A stretch of DNA of 64,000 nucleotides from Agriotes lineatus. Its lineage: Eukaryota; Arthropoda; Insecta; Coleoptera; Elateridae. Positions within the stretch are counted from its first letter, which is position 1; each line of letters opens with the position of its first letter. A model generated the notes under the pieces. That model had not been told where the DNA came from, did not search any database, and worked only from the letters and a program-made list of their open reading frames with translations. Location: the NCBI GenBank assembly GCA_940337035.1, contig OW679197.1, forward strand, positions 63,447,903 through 63,511,902, read 5' to 3'. This document shows positions 9,425 through 20,064 of the stretch, in pieces. Made by a program: the position numbers and the translations under genes.

Positions 9425-10492
9425 CTACAACATTATTCTTTTTGCTTCATTTCTTCTGTTTATTGCTGCTGTGCATTCTTCGTCCCACCATGCTGTCCTT
9501 GGTTTGCATTTATAGTATCCTAACTTCTCTTCCGCGGCTAGTGTGATGGTGTTTTCTATCTGTTTCCATTTAGCTTCTACCGTGTGTATTGTCCCTTGAT
9601 TCCGTTGTCTTTGGATTCTTTCCTCTATGTCTTGCTGGTATACCATCTTAGTGTTTTTATCTTTCAGCTTCTGTGTGTAGTACATCCTATTATTTTGTAC
9701 CAGTATGGTTTTGGTTTTATCTATTTTGTTCCTGTATCTTACTCTAACCAGAATGTGGTCGAATTCGCTAATTGCTTCTCTCATTGTTCTTGAGTCTATA
9801 ATGTTGGATTGATGTTTATTGGATAGCAATATATGGTCGATTTGATTGATTGTTCTCCATCCGGCGATATCCATGTCCCTTTATGTATTTGTTTGCGTGG
9901 GAATGTTCTGCTTTTGATGGTCATTCCCTTGGCAGTGGCAAATTCTATCAGCCGTTCTGTGTACCTATGCATATGTCTCCTCTCTGCCAACTTTTGCATT
10001 CAGGTTCCCTACCACTATTTTTGTGTCATTGTTAGGTGTTTTATTTATTTCTCTTTCTAAATATGTGTAAAATGCTTCTTTTATGTTGTCTCCTGTTTCT
10101 TCGGTTGGGGCGTGTACGGAGAACATAGATATATTGCAGAATTTCATTTTGATTCGTATGTACGAGATTCTTCCATTGATTGGTTTGAACTCCAGGATAT
10201 TGTTTTTAATACGGGGCCCTACTATAAATCCTGTTCCTAGTTCGTGTGAGTTTTCCGTACCACTATAATATATGTGGTATCCTGAAAAGTCTTGTCTTCC
10301 ACACCCAGTCCACCTGATCTCTTGTATGGCTGTAATGTCTAGCTTGTATTTCTTTATTTCTTCAATTGTTGTCTTTAGTGCTCCTATTTGGTATAATGTT
10401 CTAATATTCCAAGTTCCGATAATCATGTCCTGTTCTCGCCGTTTTTGTCTTTTTAATATCCGTCTGTTCCGAGGCTCAATATAGGTCTTCAC
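9425..10492 (-). pseudogene. RTE-like endonuclease domain and linker, copy A
   Basis: The 10492-9965 frame contains MIIGTWNIRTLYQIGALK, then AIQEIRWTGCG, HIYYSGTENSHELGTGFIV, and FSVHAPTEETGDN. These are the N-terminal strands of an exonuclease-endonuclease-phosphatase fold (the TWN Asn and IQEIRW Glu are kept). The expected GDFNAKVG reads VVGNLNAKVG, so the catalytic Asp is lost. Frames 9999-9796 and 9874-9425 continue with WRTINQIDHILLSNKHQSN and SEFDHILVRV (the expected SDH reads FDH), then the linker KPRTAWWDEECTAAINRRN. At least two frameshifts separate these parts. Confidence 0.85.
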
Positions 10493-10744
10493 AAAAATAG
10501 TACCTATGGTACATTTTACGGTTATGGGTTGTTAACCCTTAGTCCAACCCCCTTTTCGGAGGACCATTTCTCTCTCCCTCGTTTGATCCCGACCCTACTT
10601 TCCACCTGGATTGGTTACCAGATATCCAGTAGGGTTGCTCGGGTTGACAGGGTTCATCACGTGAAGGTGAGACTAAGAGAGGCTATGTGGCATAAACTGT
10701 ATCTGATGCCATGTATTTCGCTTCACTACCCCGTTTTGAACCCC

Positions 10745-10805
10745 TATTGGTGGCACTGTCAGTCTGTTAACCTCGAATTTGACATAGACTTAGAGTGCTA
10801 CCAAC
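10745..10805. repeat. Short palindromic repeat (GGTGGCACTGTCAGTCT family)
   Basis: GGTGGCACTGTCAGTCTGTT at about 10750 pairs with AGACTTAGAGTGCTACCAAC around TCGAATTTGACAT. Related sequence recurs at about 18745-18795, 20588-20728 and 39335-39395 (GTTAGCAG...TGTCAAATTCGA...AGTGCCACCAAC). Confidence 0.55.
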
Positions 10806-10962
10806 TTCACTACTTTAAACGCATAATATCAACTGGAGCTACTTATTGTGATTCAATACATAAAAACTACTTCTGCTCAGCTTGGATATGTTTTGACATT
10901 TAATGTCACTTTTATATCAAAATTTAATATTTCTCATTTCTATAAATATAAACTGCGATAAA

Positions 10963-11102
10963 ATAGTATACGGAATGCGTTAGAAAAGTGGTTTTACTAA
11001 ACTCGTATGGCCGTTTAAGTACTCGCCGACGCTCGTACTCAAAGCAGCCGTACTTGTTGAGTAAAACATCACTTTTCTAAACTAGTTGCGTAATATACTA
11101 TA
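10963..11102. repeat. 140-bp palindromic element with CpG-rich core
   Basis: ATAGTATACGGAATGCGTTAG at the left pairs with AACTAGTTGCGTAATATACTAT at the right, and AAAAGTGGTTTTACTAAACTC pairs with its inverse. The core is AGTACTCGCCGACGCTCGTA. It looks like a palindromic MITE, but no clear target duplication is visible. Confidence 0.75.
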
Positions 11103-11500
11103 TTTGTTGCTAAATTTACTCGCTTCGGCTTTTAATTATTTAGCCTGTCAAATTGACACGTTTTTATTATTGTGCAACAAGTTTTCGACATAGTATAAAC
11201 CAATAATATCGAAGTATTTATAGTATTACTACTGATTTTTTTTAATAGGATTTGAATGAATTTTACTGTAGTAAAAAAACCGTTACAATTAAATTGAATA
11301 GTCTTCAGTTTGTTAATAGAATGTGTCCAAATCTGCAATATCGGTTGCAGATTGTTGCATACTCCAGTTAGATTCTCCTTCATAATTAAAGATTTTTCAA
11401 TATTTGTTACACTTCTGGATATATTTCCCTTATGAAGTCTGAAAATTCTATATATTTGAAGTTATATCTTTGGGAGTTCTCTTGTGATATGTTTTTATTT

Positions 11501-11839
11501 TTATTTTTTTTTGGTTTTTATGCTTTGTGTTTGGTTTGAAGTTTGTTCATCATCTGAAGAAGTATTATCTGTGTCTTTAATATTTTTGCTTTGTACTAAT
11601 TTGGAGAGGTATTGTATTATGTCCATGTTTGTTATTGATGCATTGTTTAGTACTTCTGGGGTAGATGGAGGCAGCGGGCTTTTCCTATTGTTTTCGTTAT
11701 TGTTGTGTGTTGATGGTACATTGCAATGTCTAGCAGTATGCCCGATCTGTTGGCACTTATAACAGTTTTGTTCATCACACTCTAGAAAGTGTACAGAACT
11801 GTGTATGTGTGATTCCGATGAAGAGATATGTGACAACAA
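11501..11839 (-). CDS. Zinc-knuckle (CCHC) protein fragment, retroelement Gag/ORF1-like
   Basis: This 112-residue minus-strand frame contains CYKCQQIGHTARHCNVP, a canonical C-x2-C-x4-H-x4-C zinc knuckle. It is followed by an Asn/Ser/Lys-rich, disordered tail that ends in KTKKK. Such knuckles bind nucleic acid in retrotransposon Gag and in LINE ORF1 proteins. The N-terminus is short for either family and no RT or protease is adjacent, so this is most likely a fragment of a retroelement ORF1/Gag. A cellular CCHC protein cannot be excluded. Confidence 0.5.
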   Translation of the reverse strand: MLSHISSSESHIHSSVHFLECDEQNCYKCQQIGHTARHCNVPSTHNNNENNRKSPLPPSTPEVLNNASITNMDIIQYLSKLVQSKNIKDTDNTSSDDEQTSNQTQSIKTKKK

Positions 11840-11899
11840 TGATTATGCAGGCAATGAAGATGAACTGTTGGACTCAGAAGGCGACCTCTAAGGTCATAA

Positions 11900-13860
11900 T
11901 TTCTCTCTTCCTGTATATAACAAATATTTTAGTATTAATAAATAGTGTTTTACAGATAAATCGAGTATTTATTTCATTGTTACTAAATTAGTTACGACAC
12001 ATTCATTTTGTCTGGATGAATTCATTTGTGCGTTTTTTCTACTCTTTAACCTTTTCAACGTTTATAATAAGCTTAATTAACTGAACATACGTAAATGCAG
12101 CAATCTTTGGTGGTACTATTGTTATAATTGATGTGATAAGAAAAGAACATTAAAAGCTGCTCAGTTTAACGTGTCAAGCTACAGATAATTAGATGTGACG
12201 TGATGCTACCTTTTCTACTACTCAGTTGTGACAGTTGCCTAAACAAGTGCAGTAAATTTGCTATTTGTCTTCAGGTACATCCATCTACTGCCGCTCGAGC
12301 AATTTCTGCTGTTTACCAGAAACTCCAACAATGTCTATGGAAAATGCAACTCGTTGCAGCATCGAGCAAATAAGGAAGTACCACGCGAGATAGCTGCACC
12401 TCAGGGTGTCGTATACACATCCGGAGCATAAACGACTTCGTAGTATGAGTCACAATTTACAATAATGCACGACCCACATAACAACAATTTAAAAATCTCC
12501 AATCGAGCAGAGAACCAACATACCCTATAAATTACCTGGGTCATAAAAATGCAAATTCCATCTCGTGGAGCCTGGCTGGCTGTTGAGGCTACTCAGGCGT
12601 GGGCTCAAGCCGAAATCCCTGTAGGTGTACTTAGGCCGTGTTATTTATTGAATATTTGCGTGTCAGTACTCAAGATCATGTTGCATTACGTTTTCTTGCG
12701 CCCACGCCTGCAGATACCCGTAGTACTGTTTATTATTTTTTTTCTTATATTTAAAAAGGGTGGAATAATTGCGTAAAAATGGGAAGTACAGTTAACGCAT
12801 AGCCTACTTAAAACTGCGGAAAATTTATTGTTACTCGCAGCGATATAATTACGGTAAAGTTAAGCAGAATATTATAGCGCCTTCAGTTGTCTTAAATGAG
12901 CGTGCCATTTCTCCTTGTTCCGGCATTTTTTGGAACTCGAAAAGATATTAGGATGCTGCAACTGCAGTTGAAGTTGCCCAGATGGTCGACGGGTTATCAT
13001 CTAAGTAGGTAAAAGCGATGTCAACGAACGTTTGATACCAGCAGACTTTGTTGTAGGAGTAAATAGTATATGATGTCTTGGGTTAGGTATGCTCAATTAG
13101 TCATTCACCTAGAAAGTCCATGCTGGAAACCCATTTATAATTTAATTTTATAGAATTATTTTTATTTCCGAACTCCAAGTCTACTCCTACACTCTAACTA
13201 ATAGATGATAATGTCAAATTAAACATTTGAATGGCCGCTTTTAGGTGTATCAACAGACGTTGTTTGTTACTCATGAATCGCATTACATAGTCCTCCAAGC
13301 AACCTCTGTAGGTACGCACTTTCGTAATTTATAGAAAAACAACTGCATTAGACAGCGGATTTACAATATCGACTTAAACATTCGCTTACCTACACGGGTT
13401 GCATGTAGTTATCATCTTTGTGGAATTACTAGAATTTTAAAGAATTTAAATAAACGGATTGGCACCTACGTAATAGTTTAATATTACTTAGAAGTAAATT
13501 TTATTTAATAGTTTTGGAATTCTTGGATTCTCCTTTTTCCTAAATATTAACATATAGGTAATTTGAAGTAGATGAAAAATCAAGAAGAATTACTAAAGAC
13601 CAGGTAGAAAAAACGTCCAACAACTATGAAGATAAACGCATTTTTATATTGCTTTGTAGAGGGTTAGGAGTTTTCTATGCACATCTGCCACAAACCTTTA
13701 AAAATCTTCAGATTAGTCTACTAATGGAACAAAACAGATATCACTCATAAGTACTTCCGTGCAATAATGTTCATAAGGATTATTGTATTGGTTTCTTACC
13801 ACGATCTCTAAAATGTGATCATGATTCATATGTGTGTTTAGAAAAACACTCTTCTGAGTA
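11900..13860. other. Stretch without recognisable gene
   Basis: Around 12230-12620 the composition is less AT-rich and contains short open frames (for example 12549-12776, plus), but no family motif or convincing splice structure. GCGTGGGC near 12600 and GCCCACGC near 12700 form a weak inverted pair. The rest is AT-rich and featureless to inspection. Confidence 0.35.
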
Positions 13861-13864
13861 GAAA

Positions 13865-14165
13865 TTATTACTTCCCTCGTAGGAAGTATTGTAATCATGA
13901 AAAAATCACCTTCCGAGATTTTTTCAGATCTTTACGTTTCAGGGTCCCTAAATGACGAAAAACAGGTTTTCTCAATTCCGTTTATCTGTCTGCCTGTTGG
14001 CGGTATAATTCACAAACTATAAATTGAAGGAAGACGATATTTTGCATGTAGATTATATGTCTACCTGGCATGACATCGAGAAATTTTTGGGGCAAATATA
14101 TACAGGGAGAACACCTTAAAATAATAACATTTTGTTTATTTTTGTGTTAACTGAGATAGAGATAA
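13865..14165 (+). repeat. Dispersed repeat R2, copy 1
   Basis: It starts with a hairpin-like TACTTCCCTCGTAGGAAGTA, then CCTTCCGAGATTTTTTCAGA, TTTACGTTTCAGGGTCCCTA, a short TCTGTCTGCCTG stretch, GATATTTTGCATGTAGATTA, TCTACCTGGCATGA, and ends ATATACAGGGAGAACACCTT. A second copy lies inverted at 22236-22525 and a partial copy at 26508-26616. The repeat at 46146 shares its 5' hairpin and (CTGT)n organisation. Confidence 0.75.
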
Positions 14166-14320
14166 CAGTAATAATTTTTTACATAGGTCAAGCCACACAC
14201 TTGATGAAAATGGGGCCTAATAGATACAGGGTAATGTCTTAAAAGAATTAAAAAGTTTGAACGTTAAATCCGTTCTGTTAAAAGCAGCCGCTCATAGCAA
14301 AATCCGGTCTTCTTCCTTTA

Positions 14321-14430
14321 TTACGAACACGAAGATATGTTTACCCCTATTTTCTTTTAATTTTTAAAATTGTTTAGTGTCACAACGACCACTTGGGAGG
14401 GAAGTTCTGAGTAGCTCTTTACCGATTTTT
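14321..14430 (+). repeat. Dispersed repeat R1, copy 2
   Basis: It contains GTTTAGTGTCACAACGACCA and GGGAGGGAAGTTCTGAGTAG preceded by ACGAACACGAAGATATGTTT. It is related to copies at 6350, 21830 and 29641. Confidence 0.7.
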
Positions 14431-14912
14431 TTAATTTCTGATCAAGTGTGACAATTGGGTTTGATTATTAAACGAATGAAGCCTAACACGCTCTATAATA
14501 AATTTCGCTTATTATGTGTCTCCCCTCGGGGGAGCCTGTAACCCCTAGAGGGCGCGTTCTCAGGTGGCGGATCGGGGAATGCCCGGTAAATATACCGGGT
14601 AGGAGGGAAATCAAATACCTCCCGCGGACCAACAGGCAAATGCAGTGTCTGACTCAGAGTGAGCGGCTGCAAACAGCGTCGGTTTCCCATGTTAGGGGCG
14701 GCTGAAATTATTTGGCGTTGGGCTAGCAACCTGACACACTAAAAGTTTATATAAAACAAAATGAAAAATACGTCAAGAAAAGACATTCCCCGGGTGGAAA
14801 TCCACACCTCCAGCGGAGGAAGCCCCATAGGATACGGGGGGAGGGCAGTTTTGTTTTTGCAAATGATTCCGAACGCGCAAAGAATAGAGAAAAGAAACTC
14901 AGACGGACACGA

Positions 14913-15678
14913 ATGAAGAATAGAAGCGTGAAACTAGGTTGTTGGAACATATAAGGTATAAGAACAAAAGACGGTGAAGTTTTCAATGAACTACGTACAT
15001 ATCATATTGACATCGCGGTTCTGACAGAAACAAAAAAGAAAGGTCAGGGAAACGAAATGAAAGGAGAATATATTCACTTCTTTAGTGGAGTTGATAAACA
15101 AAAGAGAGCAAAAGCAGGAGTCGGAATTGCAATTAACAGAAAATGGTTGAAGCACATTAAGGACTGGTCTGCAGTAAATGAAAGAATAATAACCCTAGAA
15201 TTACTAATCTCAGGACAGTGTATCCATATTATAGGAGTGTATGCTCCCACTGACGACTCAACTGCAGAGATAAAAAAAGAATTCTTTGAAAAACTAGCTG
15301 AAGTAATTGATACACTCGGAAATAACAAAGAGATAGTACTATTGGGAGATCTAAACGGACGAGTAGGACTCAGAAAAAACAATATCGTAATAGGCCAATA
15401 CGGAGAAGAACAAGTCAATGATAATGGAACGCGTTTAATCGAATTCCCTACGAATACTAAATGGTTTCTTTCAACATCGAGATATTCATAAGTATACTTG
15501 GACTCAGGACACCAGAAAGCTAAAATCCATCATAGATTACTGCATTATCAAACAAAAAACTTCCTTACAACCAATGGACGTTAGAGTAAAAAGAGGAGCT
15601 ATATGCGGCTCAGATCACTATTTGTTGGAAACTTCCTTGATTTTAAAATATAAAAATAGAAGGACAAAGAAACAGTAG
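14913..15678 (+). pseudogene. RTE-like endonuclease domain, copy B
   Basis: ATG at 14913 opens MKNRSVKLGCWNI, then an in-frame TAA at 14952 replaces the Arg expected in WNIRG. The same frame continues with VLTETKKKGQG (catalytic Glu), AGVGIAINRKW, IIGVYAPTDDST, and EIVLLGDLNGRVG (Asp and Asn kept), ending at 15491. A frameshift near 15480 leads to HRDIHKYTWTQDTRK, SIIDYCIIKQK and CGSDHYLLE (catalytic SDH kept) in a second frame to 15678. All recognised catalytic residues survive, so inactivation is by one stop and one frameshift. Confidence 0.85.
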
Positions 15679-15689
15679 AAATGAATACC

Positions 15690-16222
15690 CAAAATACAAT
15701 TTAGACAGTTTTTCAAACGAATCTACAGTTTTCCTATATAAGTTAAGAGTAGCCGAAAGGATGAGAAATGAAATAGATGGATCCCCAGAGCAAATGTACA
15801 ATACTTAAAAAAGTTATTTACACCAATCAGCTAGAGAGGCCTTGGGAATAATAGATAAAAAACAAAGGAACTCGAAAATATATTGGTGGAATGCAGAGAT
15901 TGACGACTTGATAAAAGAAAAAAGACAATTATACATCCGATGGTTAACCACGAAAGACCCGGAAGACAAGAAGACATACGGAAGGTATATTGCTACATGG
16001 TTAAAAAGGAAATAAAAAATAGTAAAAATAGCTACTGGCAAAAAAATGTACGGAAATTGACAATCTAATGGGGAGTTCAAATTCAAGAGCAGCTTGGAAA
16101 ACTATTAAAACTTTAAATTCGAATAAAACAGAAAAACTGACAATCGACCCTATAGGACTCCAAAAATATAAAGATTATTATGAAAACTTACTAACAGAAA
16201 ACCGAACATTACAAGGGAGGAG
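15690..16222 (+). pseudogene. Linker between endonuclease and RT, copy B
   Basis: Frames interrupted by stops give YNLDSFSNESTVFLYKLRV, REALGIIDKKQRN, YWWNAEIDDLIKEKRQLYIR, WLTTKDPEDKKTYGRYIATW and SNSRAAWKTIKTLN. This matches the Lys/Glu-rich linker of copy D (its WSEKIEEQTKKKKIAYLRWL). Several indels are present. Confidence 0.7.
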
Positions 16223-17695
16223 ATGAGGCGGGAACTTAGAGCAATGAAAAATAATAAATCCCCTGGCCCTGGAGGTTTACCTGTGGAACTGTTTAAACAT
16301 TCACCCGATGTAGCACTGGAATGTTTGACAAATTTTTTTAATAAATGTTTAAATGGAGAAACGATTCCAACAGAATGGAAGAATGCGCTTATCAGCTCTA
16401 TACATAAAAAGGGCGATAAGAAAAACTGCTCTAATTACAGAGGTTTGAGTGTTATAGCATCTGTGGGTAGGCTGTATGGCAGGATATTAAGAGGACGAAT
16501 TGAAAAACAAATGATAGACCTTGAAGAACAAAGCGGATTTAGGCCCGGAAGATCCTGCACTGATAATTTATTCGTGCTGAAACAATTAACAGAAAAAACC
16601 CTAGCGTATGGTAGTCAATTACACCTCACTTTTGTAGACCTCAAAAAGGCTTACGACAGTATACCAATTAAAAAATTATGGGTGTCAATGGTAGAGAACA
16701 AAATACATCTGCAATACATAAATCCAGTGAAGAAGTTGTACGAAGATAATTTCAGCGCCGTCAAAACTCGAGCAGGATTATCAGACCGCTTTAAAATCAA
16801 TAAAGGTCTAATGCAAGGTTGCTGTCTCTCCCCCACCTTATTTAAACTGTATCTAAACTGAGCCCTTAAACAGTGGAATGAAAAGATAAATAAAATGGGA
16901 GTCTTAATTGGGGAGAGAAACATATATAGTTTACTATTTGCTGACGATCAGGTTGTTCTTGCCGAAGACATTGAAGATATGACTTATATGATAGGAAAAC
17001 TTATGGAAGAGTACGAGAAATGGGGCCTGGAGATTAATACAGAAAAGACTCAATATATGACGATAGGTAACAAAGAACAACAATTATTAACAGATAAAGG
17101 TGTAATAAATAGTACAAATGAATATAAATATCTAGGCGTTATACTAAATGACGACGGTAGAGATGAGAGAGATATAATGGAAAAACTAGGAAAAGGACGA
17201 GCTATAATTAGTAAACTAAACTCCTTACTATGGAATAAAGAAATCCGAAAAGAGACAAAAATCTGCATGTTTAAAACGTTAGTAGAGAGTTGTGCGACAT
17301 ATGGGTCAGAGATATGGACATTAAATCAAAATATGAAAAAAAGAATAAATGCAGTGGAAAATAGCTACTGGAGGAGATGTTGTGGTGTCACCTTATTAGA
17401 CCGAGTAAGAACTGAAACTATCAGAGAGAGAATTGGGGTAGAAGTAACGCTAACAGACACTATCGAAAAGAAACAACTGTCCTGGTACGGCCATATGAAA
17501 CGAATGGAAGAAGGGCGATTGCCGAAGGAAGCATGGAAATGGATCCCACATAGAAGAAAAAAACGGGGGAGGCCCAGAACAAGATGGGGTGGCGGAGTAA
17601 AAAAGGCGATGAAACGACGAGATTTAAGTGAAGATGCGTGGCACGATAAGAAGGAGTGGCGTTCGGGATGCGATAGACGGCCAAGAGAGCTGTAA
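16223..17695 (+). pseudogene. RTE-like reverse transcriptase, copy B (single in-frame stop)
   Basis: A single frame of 491 codons runs through the whole RT. It contains MKNNKSPGPGGLPVELFKHS, LISSIHKKGDKKNCSNYRGL, SGFRPGRSCTDNLFVLKQ, LTFVDLKKAYDSIPIKKLW (first catalytic Asp), KGLMQGCCLSPTLFKLYL, YSLLFADDQVVLAEDIE (catalytic FADD), WGLEINTEKTQYM, and YKYLGVILNDDGRDE. The C-terminus has WYGHMKRMEEGRLPKEAWKW and RRKKRGRPRTRWGGG. The only break is TGA at 16859-16861, where Arg or a similar residue is expected before ALKQWNEK. Confidence 0.9.
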
Positions 17696-18575
17696 AAAAA
17701 GTCGCAATATATGTATAAGTGTCAGAAGACAAACATACTGAATATTTTGCCAGTAGAGCGCCTATTTAACTAACATTTGTGTGATTTTTATACAGTGCAA
17801 CTTTGAGAAGGTAGTATCAGCGGCGCAGGAACTACTGTAATTATGGGGGGGGCAAAATTTTTTTGGAATGTTTTAACATAACTAAGCCCTATGGTCGACT
17901 GTTCCACAAACACTTTATTATAGTATTTTTTAAGGTCCATAAAGTGCTGCTTTAGTTCATAAAGTAAAGTAAAACGGCCGCCTGTCAATGTCCAATAGTT
18001 ATTATTAAAATAAATGTCATTTTATTCAAATCAGGAAAGGAGATTATTTTAACTGAAAACTTTGCAAATAATAAAAAGGAATTCACCTTTAATACCTTAC
18101 GGTAAGAGGTAGTGATTCTTGATATTGACGCAATTAACCTAGAAGAAGCACACTTCGAAACTATCAAATGTTTCAATAGCAACTTGAATTTTCTAATGTG
18201 TCTAATATGTGTAATGCAGTCGAACGTAAAGCTTTGCATGCAGCTAGTACATAATCAGACCTTATTTGACTCGTCATCTTTAATGCTGCGCTACGCTCGC
18301 TCTGCCATAAAATAGACTAGTGCAATAATATCCTACATTATGACTTGATACATAAATAACTATAATAGTTACAATTAAGCTAAAATGCTTTTTAGTCACG
18401 TATTGAATGGTTATAAAGATACAAAACCTGAAAGGTATACTTTATTTTTACTTTCTTTTACTTCGAATAATGTAATCATAATATTTTGCAAACTGGAGAT
18501 TTTTGCAGAAATATTCGTTTTCATGTCTTCTCGTTCAGAAATAGTATATTAAGTATTAAGAACGGTAAGGACATT

Positions 18576-18656
18576 TTACCGATCGAAGACAATTGTTTGG
18601 AAGAGGAGCGAAGTAACGGACGGCTCCAATAATTATTGTCTGAGCTCGGTAATTCC
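18576..18656. repeat. Palindromic element with CpG-rich core inside the hAT-like element
   Basis: ACCGATCGAAGACAATTGTTTGG pairs imperfectly with CCAATAATTATTGTCTGAGCTCGGT around GAGGAGCGAAGTAACGGACG. It is another member of the AT-arm/CpG-core design. A related half, GCGCTACGCTCGCTCTGCC, stands at about 18289. Confidence 0.6.
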
Positions 18657-19139
18657 TTAAGCTTCGTGATGCTTATGACGTTTTTTGCACTATATAAATG
18701 TAATTTTTTCAAACGTCAGTAAAATGTGACATACCACAGAATAAAATGTTGGTGGCACTGTAATTTTATATCAAATTCGAGGTTAGCAGGCTATCTTCGA
18801 ATTTTTACTTACCGTTCTAGAATGGTAAACATAACTTACTGATTTGGCAAGAAACGCGGTAACTAAGTAAAATCGTTCTATCGTGCAAAAAAGTTGTTTT
18901 CGAAGTGATGTCTGTCTATTCGTTTGTGATCCTATCAATTTGTGAGCCCAGATGGTTTAACAGATCAGCCTCAAAATTTATATCTTTGTTTTTAATATAA
19001 ATTTGGAGATAGTAGTCATTTTTGGTTAAAATCGGTAACCGGAGGTGGTATTTTACTCTTATGTTTTTTATTTTCCCGGAAAATTTTATAATTGTTTGAT
19101 AAAAATTAAATTTCATAGAACAAGATGATATATTGTGCA

Positions 19140-19374
19140 ATTATATACAACTTTTGTTCAAAAAGTTTGTAAGAAATACAATTTTGGAAATATCGCAAAA
19201 TGAAAGTTTTACAAAAACTTTCTCCAAAACGAATTGGAATAAAAATGTTCAAAACTGTTAGATATTACGTAATTATCTATGACTTTTGTCAAAAAATATT
19301 TTGTTATAGTTTTTGAAAAATCGCAAATTGTAATTTTTACAAGCAGTAAAAGAAAGTTGTGTGATTACCACACT
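19140..19374 (+). repeat. Dispersed repeat R3, 3' end fragment
   Basis: It ends AGTAAAAGAAAGTTGTGTGA then TTACCACACTT, matching the terminal hairpin of the R3 copies at 23477-23960 and 46146-46826 (GGAAGTTGTGTGAGTGTATC). The upstream part has the same AT-rich TTTGTAATTTTT theme but has diverged. Confidence 0.45.
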
Positions 19375-19384
19375 TCATTTTTTT

Positions 19385-19777
19385 CATATGAAAATGCAAT
19401 CTAGGGAAAACATTGACAACAAGCGTTGTCACTAGATTGCATTGTGTTGATTCATAAACTTCTAGTTATTATTCTTGCAATGATGTTAGGTTTCATGTTG
19501 ACTGGTTGACACCGTAATGAATTTAAATTGTAGTTATTATAAATTGCAATTGTTTTTAATGCAATACCGACCTTAAAACCCAAATTATAAAATCACATTT
19601 CAAGTTTATAAGAGCCAAAGCTACAATTTAAAATAAAGAATTGTCAATCTGTCGACATAAAACCTAATCTCACCACAAAAATAACCAGAAGTTTATGTAC
19701 CAATACAATGAAGCCTAGTGACAATGTTTGTTATCAATGATTTCCTAAGAATTTTGGCATTTGCATTTCCGTATGAA
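19385..19777. mobile_element. MITE of about 390 bp with TIRs of about 130 bp
   Basis: CATATGAAAATGCAATCTAG at the left pairs with the inverse of GGCATTTGCATTTCCGTATG at the right. Further in, GACAACAAGCGTTGTCACTA pairs with TAGTGACAATGTTTGTTATC, and CATAAACTTCTAGTTATT with the inverse of AATAACCAGAAGTTTATG. The arms are about 80 percent similar by eye. It is nested inside the hAT-like element. Confidence 0.7.
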
Positions 19778-20064
19778 AGAAAAATGGACTCTTCTCCGCC
19801 GTCGACCTAAAAATAAAGACGTAGGTATTTAACAAATTGTTCGCGTTTTATTTCTATACCACCTACAATAGAACAACGAAATTTAGTATCTCGTATGGAC
19901 TAATGTGAAAAAACCCTATAGGTATACAAATTTTTCAAAACCTCATAGAATATATAAGAGGGGCAAATTGTACCCTTTGCCCCTCCGATATATTCTATGA
20001 GGGGGCAATCGCCCCCCTTGCCCCCCGCTGTTCCTGCGCCCCTGGGTAGTATGGCCCTGTGTAA

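Larger units (their letters stand above)
8290..10640 (-). mobile_element. RTE-like LINE, copy A (minus, 3' end missing)
   Basis: Transcribed right to left: a 5' leader (about 10500-10640), an apurinic-type endonuclease, a linker and an RT. The coding strand breaks into several frames. Unusually for a LINE it is the 3' end (low coordinates) that is missing: sequence stops shortly after the YADD motif at about 8300, with no thumb, tail or poly(A)/microsatellite. This implies a later deletion rather than ordinary 5' truncation. The endonuclease resembles the insect products often labelled craniofacial development protein 2-like. Confidence 0.85.
14495..17760 (+). mobile_element. RTE-like LINE, copy B (plus), best-preserved copy
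   Basis: The order is a GC-rich 5' leader (about 14510-14900, with CTCCCCTCGGGGGAG near 14519 and CGGTAAATATACCG near 14583), endonuclease, linker, RT and a short 3' tail of about 60-120 bp. It spans about 3.2 kb and reads through with few lesions. It is related to copy D at 47.6 kb (shared YGRI/YGRV, CTDN, GLEIN and RRKRGRPR motifs). The hAT-like element inserted at 17818 lies just downstream. Confidence 0.85.
17818..20044. mobile_element. Non-autonomous hAT-like transposon with exact 8-bp target duplication
   Basis: The left end CAGCGGCGCAGGAAC (17818-17832) and the right end, read inward as CAGGGGCGCAGGAAC (to 20044), form a 15-bp TIR with one mismatch. The direct repeat GGTAGTAT occurs at 17810-17817 and 20045-20052. 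An 8-bp duplication with CAG-G...CTG termini is the hAT signature. Both ends have G-rich subterminal runs (GGGGGGGGC; GGGGGGCAAGGGG). The 2.2-kb interior has no transposase frame and contains other repeats, so it is non-autonomous and itself invaded. Confidence 0.85.

Noticed and set aside
11805..11891. Acidic frame MCDSDEEICDNNDYAGNEDE as a piggyBac-type N-terminus
   Set aside because: Only 28 residues, overlaps the zinc-knuckle frame on the other strand and nothing follows it.
12549..12776. Possible secreted or membrane protein
   Set aside because: Short frame with a chance hydrophobic stretch; no support from splice sites or similarity.
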